In this document: positions 1 through 5,515 of the stretch, piece by piece
How positions within the stretch are numbered: position 1 is the stretch's first letter
How the letters are laid out: every line of letters starts with the position of its first letter
DNA from: Clostridia bacterium
GTDB lineage: Bacteria; Bacillota; Clostridia; Oscillospirales; SIG627
NCBI GenBank assembly: GCA_017453605.1
Contig: JAFTEP010000246.1
Coordinates: 1-7,327 of the forward strand
Length of the DNA stretch: 7,327 nucleotides
Reading direction: 5' to 3'
The notes under the pieces: generated by a model
Told to the model about the DNA's origin: nothing
Databases searched by the model: none
The model's input: the letters and a program-made list of their open reading frames with translations, nothing else
Made by a program: the position numbers and the translations under genes

Positions 1-49
1 CTCTGTCGTCGAACACCTGACAGCCGAAGTACTCCGATACGGTTTTCAT
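1..49 (-). CDS. Probable type III glutamine synthetase, N-terminal 16 codons only
   Basis: Reading leftwards from an ATG at 49-47, the frame gives MKTVSEYFGCQVFDDR and runs off the window edge. The pattern E-Y-F-G-x-x-V-F-D-D-R resembles the start of clostridial type III glutamine synthetases (GlnN family, about 700 residues, ATP-dependent synthesis of glutamine from glutamate and ammonia in the cytoplasm). The start is supported by a good Shine-Dalgarno site 9 bases upstream and by a consensus promoter further upstream on the same strand. The gene is divergent from a glutamate synthase and GS operon, which suits this assignment. Only 16 residues are visible, so the family call rests on recall of a short pattern and on context. 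Another nitrogen-related protein cannot be excluded. Confidence 0.55.
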   Translation of the reverse strand, partial: MKTVSEYFGCQVFDDR

Positions 50-66
50 TTTCTTAATCTCCTTTT
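50..66 (-). promoter_or_regulatory. Ribosome binding site and spacer of the divergent minus-strand gene
   Basis: On the minus strand AAAAGGAG (66 to 59) lies 9 bases before the ATG at 49-47. It is a strong Shine-Dalgarno match and fixes the start of the truncated gene. A weak 4-bp stem (81-78 with 68-65) touches only its upstream edge, so the site looks accessible. Confidence 0.7.
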
Positions 67-87
67 CGCTTTTCAAACGAAGTGAAG

Positions 88-117
88 GCGCCTTTCATGC
101 CTGAACACGAAAGACGC
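88..117 (-). promoter_or_regulatory. 12-bp hairpin in the minus-strand leader, competing with an ANTAR-like hairpin
   Basis: On the minus strand 117-106 (GCGTCTTTCGTG) pairs with 99-88 (CATGAAAGGCGC) over 12 bp with one G-U, closing the loop TTCAGG. Bases 117-110 are also used by the small hairpin at 127-110, so the two cannot form together. The tract after the stem (CTTCACTTCGTTTG, 87-74) is only moderately T-rich. It could be a weak or degenerate terminator, or simply an alternative fold. The pairing is visible in the sequence; the role is inferred. Confidence 0.4.
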
Positions 118-127
118 CTTTGCCTTC
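110..127 (-). promoter_or_regulatory. Second ANTAR-P1-like hairpin in the minus-strand leader, loop AAAGGC
   Basis: On the minus strand GAAGGC (127-122) and GTCTTT (115-110) form a 6-bp stem closed by C-G and then G-U, around the hexaloop AAAGGC (121-116). Loop position 1 is A and position 4 is G, the signature of ANTAR-bound hairpins. The closing pairs and loop closely match the hairpins at 236-219 (minus) and 376-393 (plus). I could not find a matching second hairpin with an A-x-x-G loop directly after it, so it is less certain than the plus-strand site. Confidence 0.45.
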
Positions 128-155
128 ATTTTTTATTTTTTATTCTGTTTTTTCG

Positions 156-173
156 CGGACACCCGTGCGTCCG
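156..173 (-). repeat. Inverted repeat CGGAC...GTCCG in the minus-strand leader
   Basis: On the minus strand CGGAC (173-169) pairs with GTCCG (160-156) around the 8-base loop GCACGGGT. It is followed by CGAAAAAAC. The stem and the run after it resemble the plus-strand second hairpin (CGGA...TCCGCGAAAAAA, 401-421). There is no T tract on either strand next to it, so it is not a terminator. Its function is unknown. Confidence 0.4.
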
Positions 174-183
174 GATGAAATAT

Positions 184-240
184 AAAAAAGTGAAAAGCGC
201 CTTCAAACCCGCGGGTTCAAAGACGCCCTTGCCTTTTCAC
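184..240 (-). terminator. Intrinsic terminator in the leader of the divergent gene (attenuator)
   Basis: On the minus strand GTGAAAAG (240-233) pairs with CTTTTCAC (197-190). Inside this, 225-214 pairs with 209-198 over 12 bp including G-U pairs, with loop CGCG. Six T residues follow at 189-184. The terminator lies between the promoter (276-248) and the start codon (49), so transcription of the gene should stop early unless the stem is blocked. Its 5' arm overlaps the ANTAR-like hairpin at 236-219, so the two folds are mutually exclusive, as expected for conditional antitermination. Confidence 0.75.
219..236 (-). promoter_or_regulatory. ANTAR-P1-like hairpin at the 5' end of the minus-strand leader, loop AAGGGC
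   Basis: On the minus strand AAAGGC (236-231) and GTCTTT (224-219) form a 6-bp stem with C-G then G-U next to the hexaloop AAGGGC (230-225). Loop position 1 is A and position 4 is G. The predicted transcript starts near 241, so this hairpin would be the first RNA structure made. The following GC-rich palindrome (217-206) could be the second hairpin, but its loop lacks the A-x-x-G pattern. The likely ligand is the ANTAR protein encoded at 6763 onward. Confidence 0.6.
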
Positions 241-247
241 GTCGGCG

Positions 248-276
248 ATTATACACCGCCAAATGAGTTTTGTCAA
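248..276 (-). promoter_or_regulatory. Consensus sigma-A promoter of the divergent gene (minus strand)
   Basis: Read on the minus strand, TTGACA (276-271) and TATAAT (253-248) are perfect -35 and -10 boxes separated by exactly 17 bases. Transcription would start near 241, giving a leader of about 190 bases before the ATG at 49. With such a strong promoter, control is probably exerted after initiation by the terminator at 240-184. Confidence 0.85.
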
Positions 277-338
277 GGCTTTTTTGAAATTTTTTTCGGG
301 TTTTCCTGCAAAAAAGAAAAATTTACGCCGATTTTCCC

Positions 339-367
339 TTGACAAAGGCAAAATATGCGAGTATAAT
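339..367 (+). promoter_or_regulatory. Consensus sigma-A promoter of the glutamate synthase operon
   Basis: TTGACA (339-344) and TATAAT (362-367) are perfect boxes with a 17-base spacer. The start site is expected near 374-375, one or two bases before the hairpin at 376. No operator-like inverted repeat overlaps the boxes. A strong promoter directly followed by a terminator suggests regulation by attenuation rather than repression. Confidence 0.88.
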
Positions 368-375
368 GCAAGTCA

Positions 376-415
376 ATGAGCAAAGACGTTCATTTTTCGC
401 CGGACAGCATCCGCG
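376..415 (+). promoter_or_regulatory. Two-hairpin ANTAR-type RNA target in the operon leader
   Basis: First hairpin: ATGAGC (376-381) pairs with GTTCAT (388-393) over 6 bp around the hexaloop AAAGAC (382-387), with A at position 1 and G at position 4. Linker: TTTT (394-397). Second hairpin: 398-403 against 410-415 around ACAGCA (404-409), again A at position 1 and G at position 4. In that register the stem has a closing G-U and one C-C mismatch. An alternative register pairs CGGA (401-404) with TCCG (410-413) around CAGCA and looks more stable. Known ANTAR targets (EutV, NasR type) are two small hairpins with such loops, the second lying within the terminator region, which is the case here. 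Confidence 0.72.
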
Positions 416-440
416 AAAAAATGGGCGTCTTTCGTTTTTT
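382..440 (+). terminator. Leader intrinsic terminator (attenuator) of the glutamate synthase operon
   Basis: AAAGACG (382-388) pairs with CGTCTTT (426-432). The stem continues through two G-U pairs (389-390 with 425-424), C391-G423, A392-T422, and T393-397 with the A run 417-421. The inner stem around 398-415 caps it. CG and then TTTTTT (435-440) follow. The hairpin lies about 50 bases before the first start codon. Its 5' arm includes the loop and 3' side of the first ANTAR-type hairpin (376-393), so only one of the two can form. Formation should stop transcription of all seven genes. Confidence 0.82.
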
Positions 441-441
441 G

Positions 442-459
442 CGTGACTTAACCGTCACG
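442..459 (+). repeat. Small inverted repeat between leader terminator and start codon
   Basis: CGTGAC (442-447) and GTCACG (454-459) form a perfect 6-bp stem with loop TTAACC. It lies after the T tract and 14 bases before the Shine-Dalgarno site AAAGGTG (474-480), so it does not cover the site. It may protect the 5' end or act in translation, but no role can be shown. Confidence 0.4.
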
Positions 460-487
460 GAAGAAAACCCAAGAAAGGTGAAGAAGA

Positions 488-1591
488 ATGGTCGAGAATT
501 TTAAGGAAGGCAGAGTCAGGATACCGTCGGGCTGCGCTATAGCGGCGGTCATATCAAGAGAAGGAAAGCTGATGACGGGTCAGGGCATAGCGGAAGCGAT
601 GAAGACGATGCACGACCGTTCCAACGGTCTGGGCGGAGGATTCGCCGGCTACGGGATATATCCCGAGCACAAGGACTTTTACGCCCTGCATCTGTTTTTC
701 GACTGCCGGGACACGAGAAAAAAATGCGAGGCTTTTCTGAAGGAACGCTTCGAGATCGTCAAGGGCGAACTGATCCCGAAAAGAAAGATCGCCGAGATCA
801 CCGACGAACCGATAATCTGGAGATACTTCGTCGCGCCGCTCAAATCCGTGCTCGCGGATCTGCAGCTCGACGAGAAGGAATTCGTCGCGCGCACCGTCAT
901 GAAGATCAACACCGAGATGGACGGCGCATACGTCTTTTCGAGCGGAAAGAACATGGGGACCTTCAAGGCCGTTGGATTCCCGGAGGACGTCGGAAGATTC
1001 TACAGGCTCGACGAATACGAGGGCTACAGCTGGACTGCGCACGGGAGATACCCGACGAACACCCCGGGCTGGTGGGGCGGAGCTCATCCGTTCTCGCTTT
1101 TAGACTGGTCGATCGTCCACAACGGCGAGATCTCTTCCTACGACGCGAACAGACGCTTCATAGAAATGTTCGGATACAAATGCACCCTTCAGACGGACAC
1201 GGAGGTCATCACATACATCCTCGACTACCTGATCCGGGTCCAGGGGCTGACGATGACGGAGGCCGCGAACGTTATAGCCGCGCCGTTCTGGAGCACGATA
1301 GAAAGTAAGACCGACGAATACGAGAAGAGAAAGCTCAAATTTCTGAGGACCGTTTTCCCGAGCCTTCTTGTCACGGGGCCCTTCTCCATCGTTCTCGGAT
1401 TCGAGGGAGGGCTGATGGCTCTCAACGACAGACTGAAGCTGCGCTCGATGGTCGTCGGAGAAAAGGACGACAAAGCCTTTATCGCGAGCGAAGAAGCGGC
1501 GATAAGGAAAATGGAGCCGGACGCCGTGAACGTCCGGGCGCCCTCCGGCGGCGAGCCGGTCATATTCAGAGTGAAGGAGGGGAATTTCTGA
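488..1591 (+). CDS. Glutamate synthase glutaminase subunit (class II glutamine amidotransferase)
   Basis: This protein hydrolyses glutamine and supplies ammonia to the FMN core encoded next to it. It is 367 residues long and corresponds to the N-terminal domain of large bacterial GltB, here as a separate protein. The catalytic nucleophile of this Ntn-hydrolase family is an N-terminal Cys exposed by propeptide removal. Here it is most likely Cys16 in P-S-G-C-A-I-A-A-V, implying a 15-residue propeptide. Family motifs follow: HDRSNGLGGG near residue 43, HGRYPTNTPGWWGGAHPF from His185, HNGEI from His211 and TDTE from Thr236. The ATG at 488 has the ribosome site AAAGGTG (474-480) 7 bases before it. 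It is the first gene of the operon and its stop shares one base with the next start. PurF or asparagine synthetase is less likely because of the HGRYPTNTPGWW stretch and the neighbours. Confidence 0.9.
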   Translation: MVENFKEGRVRIPSGCAIAAVISREGKLMTGQGIAEAMKTMHDRSNGLGGGFAGYGIYPEHKDFYALHLFFDCRDTRKKCEAFLKERFEIVKGELIPKRKIAEITDEPIIWRYFVAPLKSVLADLQLDEKEFVARTVMKINTEMDGAYVFSSGKNMGTFKAVGFPEDVGRFYRLDEYEGYSWTAHGRYPTNTPGWWGGAHPFSLLDWSIVHNGEISSYDANRRFIEMFGYKCTLQTDTEVITYILDYLIRVQGLTMTEAANVIAAPFWSTIESKTDEYEKRKLKFLRTVFPSLLVTGPFSIVLGFEGGLMALNDRLKLRSMVVGEKDDKAFIASEEAAIRKMEPDAVNVRAPSGGEPVIFRVKEGNF

Positions 1592-3096
1592 TGGGAGTCG
1601 AATTTGTTTTCCCGGAATTTGAAGTCCTGCGCGATCAGACGCGCTGCATCGCCTGCCGGGTCTGCGAAAGACAGTGCGCGAACGAGGTTCACTCGTTCAG
1701 CGCCGAACGCGGGATAATGGTGAGCGACGAAACAAAATGCGTCAACTGTCAGCGCTGCGTGTCTTTATGCCCGACCAGAGCGCTGAGGATCACAAAGAGC
1801 GCCTGCACTCTCAGAGAAAACGCGAACTGGTCAAACGACACGATAAGGGAGATCTACAAGCAGGCAAACAGCGGAGGCGTCCTTTTATCGTCGATGGGAA
1901 ACCCCAAGCCTCTGCCGGTCTACTGGGACAGGATCCTCCTGAACGCCTCGCAGGTCACGAATCCTCCGATAGATCCTCTGAGAGAGCCGATGGAGACGAA
2001 GGTCTTCCTCGGCAAAAAGCCTTCCGCCGTGAAACGCGCCGAAGACGGAAAGCTCGATCTGGAGCTTCCCGCTCAGATAGAGCTCGCGATGCCGGTGATG
2101 TTCTCGGCGATGAGCTACGGCTCGATAAGCTACAACGCGCACGCTTCCCTCGCCCGCGCCGCCACCGAGCTGGGCATCCTCTACAACACCGGCGAGGGCG
2201 GTCTGCACGAGGACTTCTATCAGTACGGGAAGAACACGGTCGTCCAGGTGGCGTCGGGACGCTTCGGAGTCCACGAGGACTACCTGAGCGCGGGTGCCGC
2301 GATAGAAATCAAAATGGGTCAGGGCGCAAAGCCCGGAATAGGCGGACATCTGCCCGGCGCTAAGATAGTCGGCGACGTCTCGAAGACGAGGATGATCCCC
2401 GAGGGCTCGGACGCGATCTCTCCGGCTCCGCATCACGACATCTATTCGATAGAAGACCTCAGACAGCTCGTGTATTCGCTCAAGGAAGCGACGGAGTACA
2501 AGAAGCCCGTCATCGTGAAGGTCGCCGCGGTGCACAACATCGCAGCCATAGCGAGCGGAATCGCCAGGAGCGGAGCCGACGTGATCGCGATAGACGGATT
2601 CCGCGGAGGCACGGGAGCAGCGCCCACACGGATCAGGGACAACGTGGGAATACCGATCGAACTTGCGCTCGCTTCGGTCGATCAGAGACTCAGGGACGAG
2701 GGGATCAGGAACAACGTGTCTTTGGTGGTCGGCGGCTCAATCAGGAGCGCCGCAGACGTGGTGAAGGCGATCGCGCTCGGAGCGGACGCCTGCTATATAG
2801 CGACCGCCGCGCTTCTCGCGCTCGGCTGTCACCTCTGCAGGACCTGCCAGAGCGGAAAGTGCAACTGGGGCATCGCCACACAGAGGCCGGATCTGGTCAA
2901 GCGTCTGAATCCCGATCTCGGCTCGCAGAGACTCGTCAACCTGATGACTGCGTGGAGACACGAGATAATGGAGATCATGGGCGGAATGGGGATCAACTCC
3001 ATCGAAGCCCTGCGCGGCAACAGACTGATGCTCAGAGGCGTCGGGCTCAATTCCAAGGAACTCGAGATCCTCGGTATCTCTCACGCGGGGGAATAA
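1591..3096 (+). CDS. gltB: Glutamate synthase FMN core with N-terminal 2[4Fe-4S] ferredoxin domain
   Basis: This is the synthase subunit. It condenses ammonia from the glutaminase with 2-oxoglutarate and reduces the product to glutamate on FMN. Residues 1-70 hold two [4Fe-4S] motifs: Cys19, 22, 25, 29 and Cys50, 53, 56, 60. The (beta/alpha)8 glutamate synthase domain fills about 100-490, with GEGG at 201-204, KMGQGAKPG at 241-249, GFRGGTG at 336-342 and the phosphate-binding GGS at 381-383. The three ligands of the [3Fe-4S] cluster, C-x5-C-x4-C, are Cys413, Cys419 and Cys424, followed by NWGIATQ. Cys416 is an additional Cys inside that motif. At 501 residues with a ferredoxin head and no glutaminase domain, it fits the archaeal-type split enzyme. 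The ATG overlaps the upstream TGA by one base (TGATG), with AAGGAGGGG about 9 bases before it, which suggests coupled translation. Confidence 0.93.
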   Translation: MGVEFVFPEFEVLRDQTRCIACRVCERQCANEVHSFSAERGIMVSDETKCVNCQRCVSLCPTRALRITKSACTLRENANWSNDTIREIYKQANSGGVLLSSMGNPKPLPVYWDRILLNASQVTNPPIDPLREPMETKVFLGKKPSAVKRAEDGKLDLELPAQIELAMPVMFSAMSYGSISYNAHASLARAATELGILYNTGEGGLHEDFYQYGKNTVVQVASGRFGVHEDYLSAGAAIEIKMGQGAKPGIGGHLPGAKIVGDVSKTRMIPEGSDAISPAPHHDIYSIEDLRQLVYSLKEATEYKKPVIVKVAAVHNIAAIASGIARSGADVIAIDGFRGGTGAAPTRIRDNVGIPIELALASVDQRLRDEGIRNNVSLVVGGSIRSAADVVKAIALGADACYIATAALLALGCHLCRTCQSGKCNWGIATQRPDLVKRLNPDLGSQRLVNLMTAWRHEIMEIMGGMGINSIEALRGNRLMLRGVGLNSKELEILGISHAGE

Positions 3097-3099
3097 AAG

Positions 3100-3540
3100 A
3101 TGAAGCGTGTCTACGTGAACGAACAGTGGTGCTTAGGATGCCATCTGTGCGAATATAACTGCGCGTTCGCCAATTCCGGACTGAAGGACATGGTGTTCGC
3201 GCTCAAAGACAAAAAGATCTTCCCGCGCATCCACGTCGAGGGGGACGACAAGATCACCTTCGCGGTGTCCTGCCGTCACTGCACCGATCCGATGTGCGTC
3301 AAGAGCTGCATAGCCGGCGCGATCTCGAAAAAGGACGGCGTCGTGAAGATAGACCGCACAAAATGCGTCGGCTGTCTGACCTGCGTTTTAGTCTGTCCCT
3401 ACGGCGCGCTCGCTCCCGGAGAGAACGGCACTATGCAGAAGTGCGAACTCTGTCTCGAAAACGCCTGCGGTTCGCCCGCCTGCGTGGAGGGCTGCCCGAA
3501 CAAGGCGATAGTGTACGAAGAGAGGGGCGGCGAAGAATGA
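3100..3540 (+). CDS. Four-cluster ferredoxin-type electron-transfer subunit
   Basis: This 146-residue iron-sulfur protein resembles the HycB/CooF/DmsB group and probably carries electrons between the oxidoreductase encoded next and the synthase core. Four Cys sets are visible: Cys11, 14, 17, 21; Cys58, 61, 66, 70; Cys89, 92, 95, 99; and Cys115, 118, 128, 132 ending in C-P. This pattern supports four [4Fe-4S] clusters. Cys123 is a 17th Cys outside the usual spacing. There is no signal peptide or membrane segment, so it should be cytoplasmic. It starts 3 bases after the previous stop, with the G-rich end of that gene as a weak ribosome site. Its last codons overlap the next start by 4 bases (ATGA). 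Its partner is inferred from gene order only. Confidence 0.88.
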   Translation: MKRVYVNEQWCLGCHLCEYNCAFANSGLKDMVFALKDKKIFPRIHVEGDDKITFAVSCRHCTDPMCVKSCIAGAISKKDGVVKIDRTKCVGCLTCVLVCPYGALAPGENGTMQKCELCLENACGSPACVEGCPNKAIVYEERGGEE

Positions 3541-4769
3541 AAAACTATCTGATCGTCGGAAACGCCACCGCCGCCGTCGGCTGTATCGAAGGGATCCGCT
3601 CGGTCGATAAGGACGGAGCGATAACGGTGGTGTCAAAAGAAGACCGCCACGTCTATTCGAGGCCGCTGATATCATACTATCTCGAAGAGAAGACGGACAC
3701 CGAAAGGATGAAGTACCGCCCGGAGAATTTTTACGAAGAAAACTCATGCAAAGTGATCTTCGGCAAATGCGCCGAGACGCTCGATCCCGGAAAAAAGACC
3801 GTCGAAATCGACGACGGGACAAAAATAAGCTACGACGCCCTATGCGTCGCGGCGGGCTCGAGACCGTTCGTGCCGCCCTTCGAGGGGCTCGATAAGGTCG
3901 AAAAGCGTTTCGGCTTCATGACGCTCGACGACGCTCTCGCGCTGGAGGAAGCGCTGACAGAAGACAGCAGAGTGCTGATAGTCGGCGCCGGACTGATAGG
4001 TCTCAAATGCGCGGAGGGTATAAGGGACAGAGTCGCTTCCATCACGGTCTGCGATCTTGCCGACCGCGTCCTTTCGAGCATCCTCGACGCGGACTGCGCC
4101 GCCGTCGTGCAGAAGCATCTCGAGGAAAACGGCATAAGCTTCATGCTTTCTGACAGCGCGGTGCGCTTTGAGAAGAACAAAGCGTATATGAAGAGCGGAG
4201 CCAAAGTGGATTTTGACGTTCTCGTTCTCGCCGTCGGCGTCAGGGCAAATTCGGAGCTTGTAAAAAACGCGGGCGGAAACGCAAACCGCGGGATAATCAC
4301 CGACACGGCGATGAAGACGAGCCTCAATGACGTCTTCGCCGCGGGAGACTGCGCCGAGGGCTACGACTCGTCGATAAACTCAAACCGTGTCCTGGCGATC
4401 CTTCCCAACGCGTATATGCAGGGATTCACCGCCGGCGTCAACATGGCGGGAGGAAACGCCGTCTTCGACAAGGCGATCCCGATGAACTCCGTCGGATTTT
4501 TCGGTCTGCACATAATGAGCGCCGGTTCTTACGACGCCGAAATGACCGAAGAAAAAGAAGAGGGCTCTCTGAGGCGCTTTTTCATAAAGGACGGGCTTCT
4601 GAAGGGCTTCATGCTGATCGGAGCGACGGAGAGAGCCGGGATCTACACCTCGCTGATCCGCGAAAAGGTCCCGCTCGACACTCTGGACTTCGATCTGACG
4701 AAAAAAGCCGCGTCAAATCTGATTTTTTCACAAAATATCCGTAGAAAAAAATTCGGAGGCGTAGTATAA
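3537..4769 (+). CDS. FAD/NAD(P)H-dependent oxidoreductase, electron-input subunit of glutamate synthase
   Basis: This 410-residue flavoprotein of the pyridine nucleotide-disulfide oxidoreductase fold probably oxidises NAD(P)H and passes electrons to the ferredoxin subunits. Order of motifs: an N-terminal FAD dinucleotide site IVGNATAA (residues 6-13), which is the relaxed form used by NirB-like and rubredoxin-reductase-like members; the NAD(P) site IVGAGLIG (148-155); and the second FAD motif FAAGDC (267-272). There is no CxxxxC redox disulfide near the first FAD site, so disulfide reductase activity is unlikely. The start chosen is ATG 3537, inside the ATGA overlap with the ferredoxin gene and preceded by AGAGGGG. 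The frame is open upstream to 3294, but there it only shadows the ferredoxin gene. This protein takes the place of the GltD small subunit of ordinary bacterial glutamate synthase. The choice of NADH or NADPH cannot be read. Confidence 0.87.
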   Translation: MKNYLIVGNATAAVGCIEGIRSVDKDGAITVVSKEDRHVYSRPLISYYLEEKTDTERMKYRPENFYEENSCKVIFGKCAETLDPGKKTVEIDDGTKISYDALCVAAGSRPFVPPFEGLDKVEKRFGFMTLDDALALEEALTEDSRVLIVGAGLIGLKCAEGIRDRVASITVCDLADRVLSSILDADCAAVVQKHLEENGISFMLSDSAVRFEKNKAYMKSGAKVDFDVLVLAVGVRANSELVKNAGGNANRGIITDTAMKTSLNDVFAAGDCAEGYDSSINSNRVLAILPNAYMQGFTAGVNMAGGNAVFDKAIPMNSVGFFGLHIMSAGSYDAEMTEEKEEGSLRRFFIKDGLLKGFMLIGATERAGIYTSLIREKVPLDTLDFDLTKKAASNLIFSQNIRRKKFGGVV

Positions 4770-4770
4770 T

Positions 4771-5490
4771 ATGGTCATTCAGACAAATGATAAGGATTTT
4801 CGCGCCATAAACGAAGCGATCAGGGCTTCAGACGGAGACGTCACGCTGAAGGGCTGTCTCGGTCAGAGGTTTATATGCGCCGGAATGTCTTCGGTCTCGG
4901 TCACTATTGAGGGAGTGCCCGGAAACGCGCTCGGAGCATACCTGAACGGAGCGCGGATAACCGTGATGGGAAGCGCTCAGGACGCCGTCGGCGACACGAT
5001 GAACAACGGGACGATCGTGGTCCACGGAAGCATAGGCGACGCCGCGGGCTACGCGATGCGCGGCGGCAGCATCTACGTCAGGGGAAACGCCGGATACCGC
5101 GCCGGGATCCACATGAAGGAATACCGGGAAAAGGTGCCGGTCATGGTGATCGGCGGCAGGACCGGGAGCTTTCTCGGAGAGTATCAGGCGGGCGGTCTGA
5201 TAATCGTGCTCGGGCTCGGGAGAGAAAACGCGCCGATAGTCGCGAACTTCCCCTGCACGGGTATGCACGGAGGGAAAATGTTCCTGCGCTCGGACTGCAG
5301 CGACATAAAGTTCCCTTCTCAGGTGAACGCCGCGCCGGCTGGCGAAGACGATATGAAAGAGATCGAAAAGTATCTTGAAGAATACTGCCGTCTGTTCGGC
5401 GAGGATATAGAAAAGATCAAGGATTATCCCTTCACAGTCGTAAGGCCCGACAGCAAAAATCCTTATAAACAGCTTTACGTCGCAAACTGA
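4771..5490 (+). CDS. Glutamate synthase GXGXG beta-helix subunit
   Basis: This 239-residue protein corresponds to the C-terminal GXGXG domain of large GltB. It is a right-handed beta-helix that has no catalytic residues and holds the synthase and glutaminase parts together. Repeating turns of about 20 residues carry a G-x-x-x-G pattern between residues 45 and 115, including GNALGAYLNGARITVMG, GDTMNNGTIVVHG, GDAAGYAMRGGSIYVRG and GNAGYRAGIHM. A last helical tail of acidic and aromatic residues follows. It starts one base after the preceding stop, with GGAGG (4755-4759) as ribosome site. Related GXGXG domains occur in formylmethanofuran dehydrogenase subunit C, but the neighbours make the glutamate synthase role much more likely. 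Confidence 0.9.
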   Translation: MVIQTNDKDFRAINEAIRASDGDVTLKGCLGQRFICAGMSSVSVTIEGVPGNALGAYLNGARITVMGSAQDAVGDTMNNGTIVVHGSIGDAAGYAMRGGSIYVRGNAGYRAGIHMKEYREKVPVMVIGGRTGSFLGEYQAGGLIIVLGLGRENAPIVANFPCTGMHGGKMFLRSDCSDIKFPSQVNAAPAGEDDMKEIEKYLEEYCRLFGEDIEKIKDYPFTVVRPDSKNPYKQLYVAN

Positions 5491-5515
5491 AAAAATCAGG
5501 AAAGCGGGAAAGAAA

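Noticed and set aside
208..215. GC-rich palindrome CCCGCGGG as a protein operator
   Set aside because: It is better explained as the top of the minus-strand terminator stem.
82..342. Plus-strand open frame of 86 codons in the divergent control region
   Set aside because: It has no ribosome site, a low-complexity Phe/Lys-rich product, and it runs through two hairpin regions and the minus-strand promoter.
554..1087. Long minus-strand open frame opposite the glutaminase gene
   Set aside because: It is a shadow of the coding strand in G+C-rich DNA, with an Arg/Val-rich product of no recognisable family. The plus-strand gene has full motifs.
1885..2535. Long minus-strand open frame opposite the FMN core gene
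   Set aside because: It is antisense to conserved catalytic segments, and the product is low-complexity Arg/His-rich without domain features.
3294..3536. Upstream extension of the FAD oxidoreductase frame
   Set aside because: The added residues are Arg-rich out-of-frame ferredoxin sequence. The FAD motif starts right after the ATG at 3537, which has a ribosome site.
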